Positions 1-4,490 are shown, counted from the stretch's first letter. The stretch: 13,642 bases of DNA from Clostridiaceae bacterium (GCA_016293155.1 JAEDEU010000040.1:1-13642); one strand, 5' to 3'. Notes: generated from the letters alone by a model not told the origin. Program-made: numbers and translations.

Positions 1-39
1 GACCAAGGTATAGGTAAAAATATCCATCCAAGTAATCAT
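1..39 (-). CDS. Holin-like/Fst-type micro-toxin, first copy (partial, cut by window edge)
   Basis: Only the first 13 codons are in the window, reading MITWMDIFTYTLV on the minus strand. The ATG lies behind a strong GGAGGG Shine-Dalgarno about 6 nt upstream. The start matches the complete copy at 369-455: both follow an M-x-T pattern and share the YTLV block entering the membrane segment. The upstream leader and promoter are also near identical between the two. Such peptides, annotated as putative holin-like or Fst/TxpA-type toxins, are typically about 25-35 aa with one transmembrane helix and a basic tail. The helix and tail lie outside the window, so completeness cannot be judged. The call rests on homology to the second copy. 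Confidence 0.72.
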   Translation of the reverse strand, partial: MITWMDIFTYTLV

Positions 40-98
40 GGGCTGCCCTCCTTTCCAGATGAAACAGAGGACAGAGAAGGTGTCCTCTGCGTATGAGA
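40..98 (-). other. Structured 5' leader of toxin copy 1
   Basis: On the minus strand the leader between the repeat and the ATG forms a perfect 9-bp hairpin, CAGAGGACA / TGTCCTCTG, with a CCTTCTC loop, just upstream of the GGAGGG SD. The equivalent position in copy 2 has CAGAGGG / CCCTCTG, so one stem pair changed from A-U to G-C while pairing was kept. The pyrimidine-rich loop could pair with the purine SD, a common way to keep type I toxin mRNA untranslated. The SD-sequestration role is inference. Confidence 0.55.
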
Positions 99-100
99 GG

Positions 101-176
101 ACAACCGCCTACCGTAAACTGGCAGTGCCATCATTAGAATAACATAGGATTCGATGAATTTCAACAACAGTGAACC
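101..176. repeat. 76-bp direct repeat, copy 1 (toxin promoter/leader start)
   Basis: This block matches 511-586 with only two differences by eye (147 versus 557 and 171 versus 581), exactly 410 bp apart. It carries the minus-strand toxin promoter and the first transcribed bases. Beyond 176 the copies diverge abruptly: here into a broken coding sequence, in copy 2 into the SD of the gene at 603. The near identity implies recent tandem duplication or strong constraint. Confidence 0.95.
136..164 (-). promoter_or_regulatory. Sigma-A promoter of toxin copy 1
   Basis: The minus strand reads TTGAAA (164-159), a 17-nt spacer, then TATTCT (141-136). Expected start is about 129-130, so the transcript begins with GGCACTGCC. 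It is the same promoter as in copy 2 apart from one spacer base. Confidence 0.75.
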
Positions 177-223
177 AATATGAAAAGTACAGCGCGCTGT
201 TCGACAAGGAGCGCGTGGAGTAA
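177..223 (+). pseudogene. 3' tail of a broken protein gene
   Basis: An open frame ends at TAA 221-223 and encodes NQYEKYSALFDKERVE. The charged composition and GC-rich third positions (GCG, CTG, TTC, GAC, AAG, GAG, CGC, GTG) look like a real C-terminus of this genome. Going upstream the frame enters the 76-bp repeat at 176 and meets a TGA at 155-157. There is no SD before the only GTG (170). The simplest reading is that the toxin module replaced or inserted into the 5' part of a plus-strand gene. I do not recognise the protein. It could also be a chance frame, since it is only 16 codons. Confidence 0.4.
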
Positions 224-229
224 CACAGA

Positions 230-253
230 CGCCCCGATCCGCGGATCGGGGCG
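230..253 (+). terminator. Perfect 24-bp palindrome, likely terminator of the broken gene
   Basis: CGCCCCGATC and GATCGGGGCG form a 10-bp GC-rich stem with a CGCG loop, 6 bp after the stop of the gene remnant. The usual U tract is missing: the hairpin is followed directly by TTGACA, the -35 box of the antisense RNA promoter. It may be a terminator that lost its tail when the module arrived, or an insulator between the remnant and the antisense promoter. Confidence 0.5.
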
Positions 254-282
254 TTGACAAATTCGGGTATAGCGATTATACT
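254..282 (+). promoter_or_regulatory. Consensus promoter of the antisense (antitoxin) RNA
   Basis: TTGACA (254-259), a 17-nt spacer and TATACT (277-282) make a near-perfect sigma-A promoter with no protein start behind it. Expected start is about 289-290. It points at the 3' end of the toxin gene at 369-455, as expected for a type I antitoxin. Confidence 0.8.
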
Positions 283-294
283 GTAATTAACAAA

Positions 295-320
295 GGGCAC
301 TGCCGGCAGACGGTTGTCCC
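295..320 (-). terminator. Possible 3' end hairpin of the toxin 2 mRNA
   Basis: On the minus strand GGGACAACCG, CTGCCGGCAG and TGCCC fold into a hairpin followed by TTTGTTAATT, a plausible intrinsic terminator for the toxin transcript if it reads through the shared hairpin at 337-376. The same bases are complementary to the 5' end of the toxin mRNA (508-517 and 531-539), giving 19 possible base pairs of 5'-3' long-range pairing. Confidence 0.4.
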
Positions 321-336
321 AAAGATTAATTACTTT

Positions 337-384
337 AGAAGTAACCGCACTTTTGGGAGACTGGGCGGTTACTTCTTTCTATTT
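337..384 (+). terminator. Rho-independent terminator of antitoxin RNA, overlapping toxin stop
   Basis: AGAAGTAACCGC (337-348) and GCGGTTACTTCT (365-376) form a perfect 12-bp stem around a 16-nt loop, followed on the plus strand by TTCTATTT. The right arm covers the toxin stop codon and last two codons on the opposite strand. It may serve both convergent transcripts, but the minus side lacks a U run (AAAGTAATT), so termination there should be weaker. Confidence 0.75.
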
Positions 385-455
385 ACCATGAAAAACAGGC
401 TGATAATGCCGATGATAACTAACGTATACTGATACAGTTCCGCGTGTGTAACCAT
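369..455 (-). CDS. Holin-like/Fst-type micro-toxin, second copy (28 aa)
   Basis: A 28-codon ORF starts MVTHAELYQYTLVIIGI and ends ISLFFMVNRKK. It has a short polar N-terminus, one hydrophobic helix (about residues 11-24) and a basic NRKK tail. That is the pattern of small membrane toxins of the Fst/TxpA/putative holin-like class in Firmicutes, which insert in the cytoplasmic membrane when overproduced. The ATG follows AGGAGGG by about 6 nt. It is too short for standard gene callers. A consensus promoter lies about 90 bp upstream, and a convergent RNA promoter plus a terminator overlap its 3' end, so the locus has every part of a type I toxin-antitoxin pair. Toxicity is inferred, not shown. 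A constitutive small regulatory membrane peptide is the alternative. Confidence 0.8.
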   Translation of the reverse strand: MVTHAELYQYTLVIIGIISLFFMVNRKK

Positions 456-540
456 GAGCAGCCCTCCTCTCGAAAGATCAGAGGGCAAAGAAGATTCCCT
501 CTGTCGAGGGACAACCGCCTACCGTAAACTGGCAGTGCCA
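456..540 (-). other. Structured 5' leader of toxin copy 2
   Basis: The minus-strand transcript should open at about 540 with GGCACTGCC, then an ACTGCC / GGCGGT hairpin, then CAGAGGG / CCCTCTG with an 11-nt loop containing TCTTCT, then the SD AGGAGGG. TCTTCT can pair with AGAGGA at the SD (one G-U pair). The distal hairpin is kept in copy 1 with a compensating base-pair change, which supports function as RNA. Confidence 0.55.
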
Positions 541-586
541 TCATTAGAATAACATATGATTCGATGAATTTCAACAACAGCGAACC
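511..586. repeat. 76-bp direct repeat, copy 2 (toxin promoter/leader start)
   Basis: This is the second copy of the block at 101-176, with 74 of 76 bases the same by eye. Its right end stops 2 bp before the GAAAGGAG SD of the gene at 603. The homology of the whole module continues left into the toxin ORF at lower identity, so the duplicated unit is larger than this best-conserved part. Confidence 0.95.
546..574 (-). promoter_or_regulatory. Sigma-A promoter of toxin copy 2
   Basis: The minus strand reads TTGAAA (574-569), a 17-nt spacer and TATTCT (551-546). Expected start is near 539-541, giving a leader of about 85 nt before the ATG at 455. It lies wholly inside the 76-bp repeat. Confidence 0.78.
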
Positions 587-602
587 GAAAGGAGTCCATC
601 CG

Positions 603-863
603 ATGATTACGACTACCACCCAGACGCTTCAGGGCAGAGAAATCAGTGAATACCTCGGCGTATTGTACGCCTTTGACAGTACGCAGTATTCCGACCGCAG
701 TGCGCCGAATGCCATCGCTCGGGCAATGGCTCAGCTGGAGGAGCTGGCGGCACAGCGCGGCGCAGACGCGGTTGTGGATGTCAAGCACCAGTATGACCGC
801 GACGAGAAATCCGGCACCGTGTACTTCGTTGTCCGCGGCACGGCAGTCACGCTGAAGAAGTGA
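603..863 (+). CDS. YbjQ/UPF0145 (DUF74) family small protein
   Basis: An 86-aa protein beginning MITTTTQTLQGREISEYLGV, with LEELAAQRGADAVVDVKHQY in the middle and FVVRGTAVTLKK at the end. The opening (x-I-T-T-T...GR-I-x-E-Y-x-G), the central A...L-x-x-A-x-x-x-GADAVV-x-V and the closing GTAV are the hallmarks of the YbjQ/UPF0145 family, annotated as heavy-metal-binding-domain proteins and thought to form small oligomeric beta-rich assemblies. No enzymatic role is established. Members are usually about 105 aa; this one is shorter in the loop after the first strand. The ATG at 603 is chosen because GAAAGGAG precedes it by 8 nt. An in-frame upstream extension to 564 lies in the repeat and lacks an SD. 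It is transcribed divergently from toxin copy 2; I see no strong promoter of its own. Confidence 0.7.
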   Translation: MITTTTQTLQGREISEYLGVLYAFDSTQYSDRSAPNAIARAMAQLEELAAQRGADAVVDVKHQYDRDEKSGTVYFVVRGTAVTLKK

Positions 864-872
864 GAGAAAGAG

Positions 873-920
873 CAAAGCCCGCTCAGTTGCTTCGCGCCGG
901 CTCTCCCTTGGGGAGAGGGT
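873..920. repeat. Candidate dispersed intergenic repeat fragment
   Basis: The stretch around GCTCAGTTGCTTCGCGCC followed by CTCTCCC / GGGAGAG (7-bp stem, 3-nt loop, 901-917) resembles the 'CTCAGTC.CTTCG..' plus CTCTCCC hairpin elements that recur between genes in many gut Clostridia genomes. Only one copy is in this window, so its repeat status is from recollection, not shown here. It lies between the YbjQ-like gene and the por terminator and might also slow plus-strand transcription. Confidence 0.35.
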
Positions 921-949
921 GCTGATGCGCTTTATGATTCCTATAACCC

Positions 950-985
950 AAAACCCCCGACGGAGCACAGGCTCTGCCGGGGGTT
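950..985 (-). terminator. Terminator of the por operon
   Basis: AACCCCCG (952-959) and CGGGGGTT (978-985), with an inner GAGC / GCTC helix, form a strong hairpin 32 bp after the porB stop. On the minus strand the stem ends in TTTT before GGG, a short U run. On the plus strand it is followed by GATCTATCT, so it could also stop transcripts of the YbjQ-like gene coming the other way. Confidence 0.75.
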
Positions 986-1017
986 GATCTATCTATAAAT
1001 ATGCGATTTTGTGATGC

Positions 1018-1947
1018 TTACTTGCACTTTGCGAGCAGTGCATTCCACTTCTGGTCTACGTATTCCTGAGCAGCTTCGATCATCCACTCGTTGCCCGGCT
1101 TGAAGCAGTGCTTAAAGCGTCCCTGCTTGACCATGAACTCCTCAACCGGAAGCTTCTTGTTCGGGATGTAGTTGATCTTGTACTCGCCGTTTTCGACCTC
1201 GTACAGCGGCCAGACGCAGGTCTCTACCGCCAGACGGCAGATGGTTGCGATGTCCTCCGTCGGATAGCGCCAGCCGCGCGGGCACGGACTCATGACGTTG
1301 AGGAATGCCGGACCCTTGGTGTAAATTGCCTTGTGTGCCTTCTCGTGCAGGTCGCGGAAGTTGCCGAGGAAGGTGGTCTGTGCGACATACGGGATGTTGT
1401 GCGCAACCATGATCTCGGAAAGGTTCTTCTTGTTCTGCACCTTGCCGTAGCCGTCGGTGCCGACCGGAGTGGTGGTCGCATCCGCGAAGCGCGGGGTGGA
1501 GGAGGAACGCTGAATGCCGGTGTTCATGTACGCCTCGTTGTCGTAGCAGACATAAACCATGTCGTGACCGCGCTCCATCGCGCCGGAAAGCGACTGGAAG
1601 CCGATATCATAGGTGCCGCCGTCGCCGCCGAAGGTGATGAACTTGAAGTTGTCCTGAATCTTGCCCTTCTTCTTGAGCACCTTGTAGGCGGACTCTACGC
1701 CGCCGCAGGTTGCAGCGGCATTTTCAAAGGCACAGTGGATGTAGCTGTCGGTGTATGCGGTGTAGGGATACAGGAAGGAGGAAACCTCCAGACAGCCGGT
1801 TGCATTGGTGACAACCGCCTTGTCCTCCGGGTTCAGCGCGCGCAGAACCGCACGCACGGTGATGCCGGCGCCGCAGCCCGCACACAGACGATGGCCGCCG
1901 ACAAAGCGCTCCTCTTTGGATAATTCTTCTTTCAGATTATATGCCAT
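1018..1947 (-). CDS. porB: 2-oxoacid:ferredoxin oxidoreductase, beta subunit (PorB type)
   Basis: This 309-aa thiamine-pyrophosphate subunit belongs to a four-subunit pyruvate/2-oxoacid:ferredoxin oxidoreductase, which interconverts a 2-oxoacid plus CoA with acyl-CoA, CO2 and reduced ferredoxin in the cytoplasm. The TPP/Mg motif runs from GDGGTYDIG (108-116) to DNEAYMNTG (136-144). Cysteines C22 and C25 (LCAGCG), C52 (ATGC) and C222 (SPCPRGW) match the four ligands of the proximal 4Fe-4S cluster. Length is normal for PorB. It is the last gene of the operon, 5 bp after porA, with GAGAGG as SD. From sequence alone pyruvate and branched-chain 2-oxoacid enzymes are hard to tell apart; the isoleucine T-box upstream leans toward a role in isoleucine supply. 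Confidence 0.93.
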   Translation of the reverse strand: MAYNLKEELSKEERFVGGHRLCAGCGAGITVRAVLRALNPEDKAVVTNATGCLEVSSFLYPYTAYTDSYIHCAFENAAATCGGVESAYKVLKKKGKIQDNFKFITFGGDGGTYDIGFQSLSGAMERGHDMVYVCYDNEAYMNTGIQRSSSTPRFADATTTPVGTDGYGKVQNKKNLSEIMVAHNIPYVAQTTFLGNFRDLHEKAHKAIYTKGPAFLNVMSPCPRGWRYPTEDIATICRLAVETCVWPLYEVENGEYKINYIPNKKLPVEEFMVKQGRFKHCFKPGNEWMIEAAQEYVDQKWNALLAKCK

Positions 1948-1952
1948 GGGAT

Positions 1953-3134
1953 TTAACCTCTCTGTCCGATATGTCTGTAATACGGCTTTGCGCTGCCGCT
2001 TGCGACGATCTTATCCAGCTCGTCGAAGATGTAGGTGGCATCCTCCACGCGGAAGTCGCGTCCGCCGAGGCCGTAGACGTAGTTGACGGTCAGCGGGCGG
2101 TTGTCCAGATCGTACAGAGCCGCGCGGGTGTCCGCAAACAGCGGGCCGCCGTTGTCCGAGAAGGATTCTGCCTTATCCATGATGGCGACTGCCTTCACGC
2201 CGGAGAGCGCCTCTGCCAGCTCCTCCGCCGGGAACGGACGGAAGACGCGGATCTTAATCATGCCGACCTTGCGGCCCTCTGCGCGCAGCTTGTCAACGGT
2301 TGCGCGCGCGGTGCCGGCGGACGAGCCGATGAGTACCATTGCAGTTTCGGCATCCTCCATGCGGTAGGTCTCGAAGAAGCCGTACTTTCTGCCAAACGTC
2401 TTTTCAAAGCGCTCAGCGACCTCCAGAATAACCTTCTTGGCATTCTTCATCGCCTGCACCTGAGCCATCTTTGCCTCCATGTAGTACGGGGAAACACCGT
2501 ACGGGCCGACAGCCAGCGGGTTTTCATGCTTGAGCAGGTAGTGCTCCGGATTGTATTCGCCGACGAATTCCTTGACTGCCGCATCCTCCTCCAGCTCGAT
2601 ATTCTCGACTGCGTGAGAGGTGATGAAGCCGTCCTGACATACCATGACCGGCAGGCGGACATCCGGATTCTCGCCGATCGGCATTGCCTGGAGGAAGTTG
2701 TCATATGCCTCCTGGTTGTTCTCGGCATAAATCTGAATCCAGCCCGCGTCGCGCGCGCCCATGGAATCCGAGTGGTCGTTGTTGATGTTGATCGGACCGG
2801 TCAGTGCACGGTTGACCAGTGCGAGCGTAACCGGCAGACGGTAGGAGGAAGCGACGTACAGCAGCTCCCACATCAGCGCCATGCCGCAGGAGGAGGTTGC
2901 AGTGACCGCGCGGGCACCGGCTGCCTCTGCGCCGATGCAGGTGGACATGGAGGAGTGCTCGGACTCGACCGTGACGTACTCGGTGTCAACCTCGCCGTTT
3001 GCGACGTACTGCGCAAAATACTGCGGGATCTCGGTAGACGGGGTGATCGGGAATGCACCCATGACGTCCGGATTGATCTGCTTCATCGCATAGGCAACTG
3101 CCTCGTTGCCGGAAAGTCTGTCGCGGATGGACAT
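1953..3134 (-). CDS. porA: 2-oxoacid:ferredoxin oxidoreductase, alpha subunit (PorA type)
   Basis: The 393-aa alpha subunit pairs with PorB to form the active site. The N-terminal domain has PITPSTEI near residue 30 and VNRALTGPININND near residue 110; by family knowledge this Thr and Arg contact the 2-oxoacid and TPP. A middle stretch (PVMVCQDGF..H..E) and a C-terminal domain with KIRVFRPFP and YGLGGRD are standard for PorA/VorB-type chains of about 390 aa. The start at 3134 lies 1 bp after the porD stop, with AAAGGAGGAG as SD. Substrate preference (pyruvate, 2-oxoisovalerate or 2-oxo-3-methylvalerate) cannot be read from these motifs. Confidence 0.93.
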   Translation of the reverse strand: MSIRDRLSGNEAVAYAMKQINPDVMGAFPITPSTEIPQYFAQYVANGEVDTEYVTVESEHSSMSTCIGAEAAGARAVTATSSCGMALMWELLYVASSYRLPVTLALVNRALTGPININNDHSDSMGARDAGWIQIYAENNQEAYDNFLQAMPIGENPDVRLPVMVCQDGFITSHAVENIELEEDAAVKEFVGEYNPEHYLLKHENPLAVGPYGVSPYYMEAKMAQVQAMKNAKKVILEVAERFEKTFGRKYGFFETYRMEDAETAMVLIGSSAGTARATVDKLRAEGRKVGMIKIRVFRPFPAEELAEALSGVKAVAIMDKAESFSDNGGPLFADTRAALYDLDNRPLTVNYVYGLGGRDFRVEDATYIFDELDKIVASGSAKPYYRHIGQRG

Positions 3135-3135
3135 A

Positions 3136-3438
3136 TTACTTCTCCTCCTTTCCGAAGGTGATTGCCTGGAACGGGCATACCTTGTAGCAGATGCCGCAGC
3201 CCTTGCAGTGGTCGAAATCGAAATCGGCGCGCTTGCCGTCCGTCACCGGAATGGAAGCATCCGGGCAGAACGGAACGCACAGCAGGCACTGGCGGCACTT
3301 TTCCGGCTCCCATGCCGGCGCCATGGTGCGCCACTCGCCGGTGATGGTCAGGCGGGCGGTAGCCGGCTCATAAATCTCGCAGCCCGGCGTCAGCTCCTGC
3401 CAGGTGGACTGTTCGTTGATATCCTTTGCGTGAATCAT
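3136..3438 (-). CDS. porD: 2-oxoacid:ferredoxin oxidoreductase, delta subunit (2x[4Fe-4S] ferredoxin-like)
   Basis: The 100-aa electron-transfer subunit has two complete 4Fe-4S motifs: C48-C51-C54 with C58 followed by Pro, and C78-C81-C84 with C88 followed by Pro. The N-terminal half carries the PorD-type GEWRTMAP and WEPEKC segment before the first cluster. It carries electrons from the TPP-proximal cluster to external ferredoxin. The ATG overlaps the porG stop by 4 bp (ATGA), indicating translational coupling, and the stop is 1 bp before porA. Confidence 0.93.
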   Translation of the reverse strand: MIHAKDINEQSTWQELTPGCEIYEPATARLTITGEWRTMAPAWEPEKCRQCLLCVPFCPDASIPVTDGKRADFDFDHCKGCGICYKVCPFQAITFGKEEK

Positions 3439-4013
3439 CCTACTTTTACCTCTTGCATAGATTTTGTAAGGGCGAGCATGTTGCCCTCGATGACCTGCGG
3501 CTTGGTCGCAAACTTGTGCTGGAAGGAAGCGCGCATGTCGGAAACGAAGCGCTCCGGCTCCACAACGCCGCTGACCTTGACAGCGGCTGCCAGCATCGGA
3601 GTGTTCGGGAAGTTCTTGCCCAGGATTTCTTCGGAAATCGCGCGGGCATCAATGGTGCAGACCTTGCCGGCGTAGTCGCTCAGCATCGGGCGGATCTCGT
3701 CCGGGGTCTTGTCGGTGTTGATGATGATCGCACCGTCCGGATTCAGACCGTGGGTGACATCGACGGACTCCAGCAGGGTCTCGTCAACGACAACAACATA
3801 GTCCGGATTGTAGATATTGGAATGAACCGTACAGCGGTCATCGCTGATGCGGTTGTAGGCGGTAATCGGTGCGCCCATGCGCTCCGGACCGTATTCCGGA
3901 AAGCCCTGTACATACTTGCCGGAGCTGAATGCAGCGTCAGCCAGCAGCAGACATGCGGTCTTGGCGCCCTGGCCGCCGCGGCCATGCCAGCGGATTTCAA
4001 CCGTGTTGTTCAT
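3435..4013 (-). CDS. porG: 2-oxoacid:ferredoxin oxidoreductase, gamma subunit
   Basis: The 192-aa gamma chain starts MNNTVEIRWHGRGGQGAKTA, the typical RxHGRGGQG opening of the family, and continues with FPEYGPERMGAPITAYNR and a C-terminal FPNTPMLAAAVK. It is the first gene of a porGDAB operon, an order also known from Pyrococcus. The start at 4013 is preferred over the in-frame ATG at 4028 because that ATG is part of the SD itself (ATGGAGGT, 7-8 nt before 4013) and because family members start at this Met. Upstream lies the T-box leader, so this gene takes the first effect of regulation. By-eye motifs do not separate a pyruvate from a branched-chain 2-oxoacid enzyme. Confidence 0.93.
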   Translation of the reverse strand: MNNTVEIRWHGRGGQGAKTACLLLADAAFSSGKYVQGFPEYGPERMGAPITAYNRISDDRCTVHSNIYNPDYVVVVDETLLESVDVTHGLNPDGAIIINTDKTPDEIRPMLSDYAGKVCTIDARAISEEILGKNFPNTPMLAAAVKVSGVVEPERFVSDMRASFQHKFATKPQVIEGNMLALTKSMQEVKVG

Positions 4014-4063
4014 AGGGAATACCTCCATATATACTCAAATAATTTTTTTCACGCAGAAAACAC

Positions 4064-4102
4064 AAAAAGATCCGACATCACGCCCGCGCGCGCTTCGGAT
4101 CT
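4064..4102 (-). terminator. Second terminator hairpin between T-box and porG
   Basis: On the minus strand AGATCCGA (4102-4095) and TCGGATCT (4075-4068) form an 8-bp stem with a GC-rich 19-nt loop, followed by TTTTG. It begins only 2 nt after the U run of the T-box terminator and looks like a complete intrinsic terminator. It would cut expression even after T-box antitermination unless it is weak, bypassed, or followed by a local promoter (weak TTGTGT-N17-TTATTT at 4063-4035). Confidence 0.65.
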
Positions 4103-4104
4103 GC

Positions 4105-4144
4105 AAAAAAATAAGCCTTCATCCCTATGCAAAAGGACGAAAGC
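4105..4144 (-). terminator. T-box regulated terminator
   Basis: GCUUUCGUCC (4144-4135) and GGAUGAAGGC (4124-4115) form a 10-bp stem with G-U pairs, followed by UUAUUUUUUU. The left arm lies just downstream of the T-box sequence, so the antiterminator fold would compete with this hairpin. Confidence 0.85.
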
Positions 4145-4369
4145 CGACAGACATTTCGCTGTACCACCAATACTGCATACCAACATACGCGCTCCCTGTA
4201 ACGGGGGAACCGGCACGATCTAATAGCCCGCAGGTGTTCGATCGGCAACTCGGGAGTGATTTTCACCGTGCGCTACTGGTACCGGACTTGCACTGTCTCC
4301 GGCTCGCTGGGACGCTTCACACGACGGTTACTCTCTCCGTCACTGTCTTTTCAGTGTTTTGAATTGAAC
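4105..4369 (-). promoter_or_regulatory. T-box riboswitch, specifier AUC (tRNA-Ile)
   Basis: The minus-strand leader has all the parts of a T-box. The Stem I base has GAG-AGUA opposite GAAAAUCA-CUC. The AG bulge is AGCGA. The apical helix CCGGA / UCCGG carries a GUGCAAG loop. Helices follow at CGAUC / GAUCG and UCCC / GGGA. The T-box proper, UUGGUGGUACAGCG (4170-4157), matches the AGGGUGGNACCGCG consensus at most positions. The terminator follows at 4144-4105. Aligned to the well-known glyQS Stem I (GAAAGGCAUUC), the specifier triplet is AUC at 4260-4258, an isoleucine codon. The UGGU that binds the tRNA end pairs with ACCA, consistent with discriminator A of tRNA-Ile. Uncharged tRNA-Ile should favour readthrough into porGDAB. 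Element identity is firm; the specifier rests on a hand alignment. Confidence 0.9.
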
Positions 4370-4375
4370 ATCTTG

Positions 4376-4405
4376 ATTATAATATAGATGTACATTTGTT
4401 TTCAA
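4376..4405 (-). promoter_or_regulatory. Promoter of the T-box/por transcript
   Basis: The minus strand has TTGAAA (4405-4400), an 18-nt spacer and a perfect TATAAT (4381-4376). Expected start is about 4369, some 28 nt before Stem I of the T-box and roughly 355 nt before porG. Confidence 0.75.
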
Positions 4406-4490
4406 GCGACGGAATGCACAAAATTCAAATGGGAAACTTGCCATATTTTGAAAATAATTTGGGAGAGTGTGGAAAAGTGAGGGAAAAATT

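Larger units (their letters stand above)
289..384 (+). ncRNA. Putative type I antitoxin RNA for toxin copy 2
   Basis: The stretch from the expected start of the 254-282 promoter to a rho-independent terminator is about 95 nt and has no plausible ORF. Its 5' part (295-320) has GGGCACTGCC and CGGTTGTCCC, the same two blocks that open the toxin mRNA, arranged so that it can fold on itself. Its 3' hairpin overlaps the last codons of the toxin ORF in antisense. By analogy with RNAI/RNAII of the pAD1 par locus and with txpA/RatA, the RNA should bind the toxin mRNA and block expression or trigger decay. No transcript evidence is available here; the call is from layout. Confidence 0.65.

Noticed and set aside
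551..565. TATGAT on the plus strand as -10 for the YbjQ-like gene
   Set aside because: No acceptable -35 box at 16-18 bp, and it lies in the spacer of the stronger minus-strand promoter.
1..600. CRISPR array or transposon from the two 76-bp repeats
   Set aside because: Only two long repeats 410 bp apart, each with a promoter and micro-ORF; no spacer pattern, no transposase and no clear terminal inverted repeats.
564..602. 13-codon N-terminal extension of the YbjQ-like protein
   Set aside because: The extension lies mostly in the toxin repeat and has no SD, while the ATG at 603 has GAAAGGAG at good spacing and gives the usual family N-terminus.
1941..3161. 406-codon open frame on the plus strand opposite porA
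   Set aside because: It is the antisense shadow of porA, whose product has clear family motifs; the plus-strand translation is low-complexity and matches nothing I know.
4078..4266. 62-codon minus-strand ORF in the por leader, possible leader peptide
   Set aside because: It overlaps the T-box structure and both terminator arms, has no convincing SD, and the T-box explains the regulation without a peptide.
3877..4362. 161-codon plus-strand ORF over the T-box region
   Set aside because: Antisense to the start of porG and the T-box; no SD and no recognisable domain.
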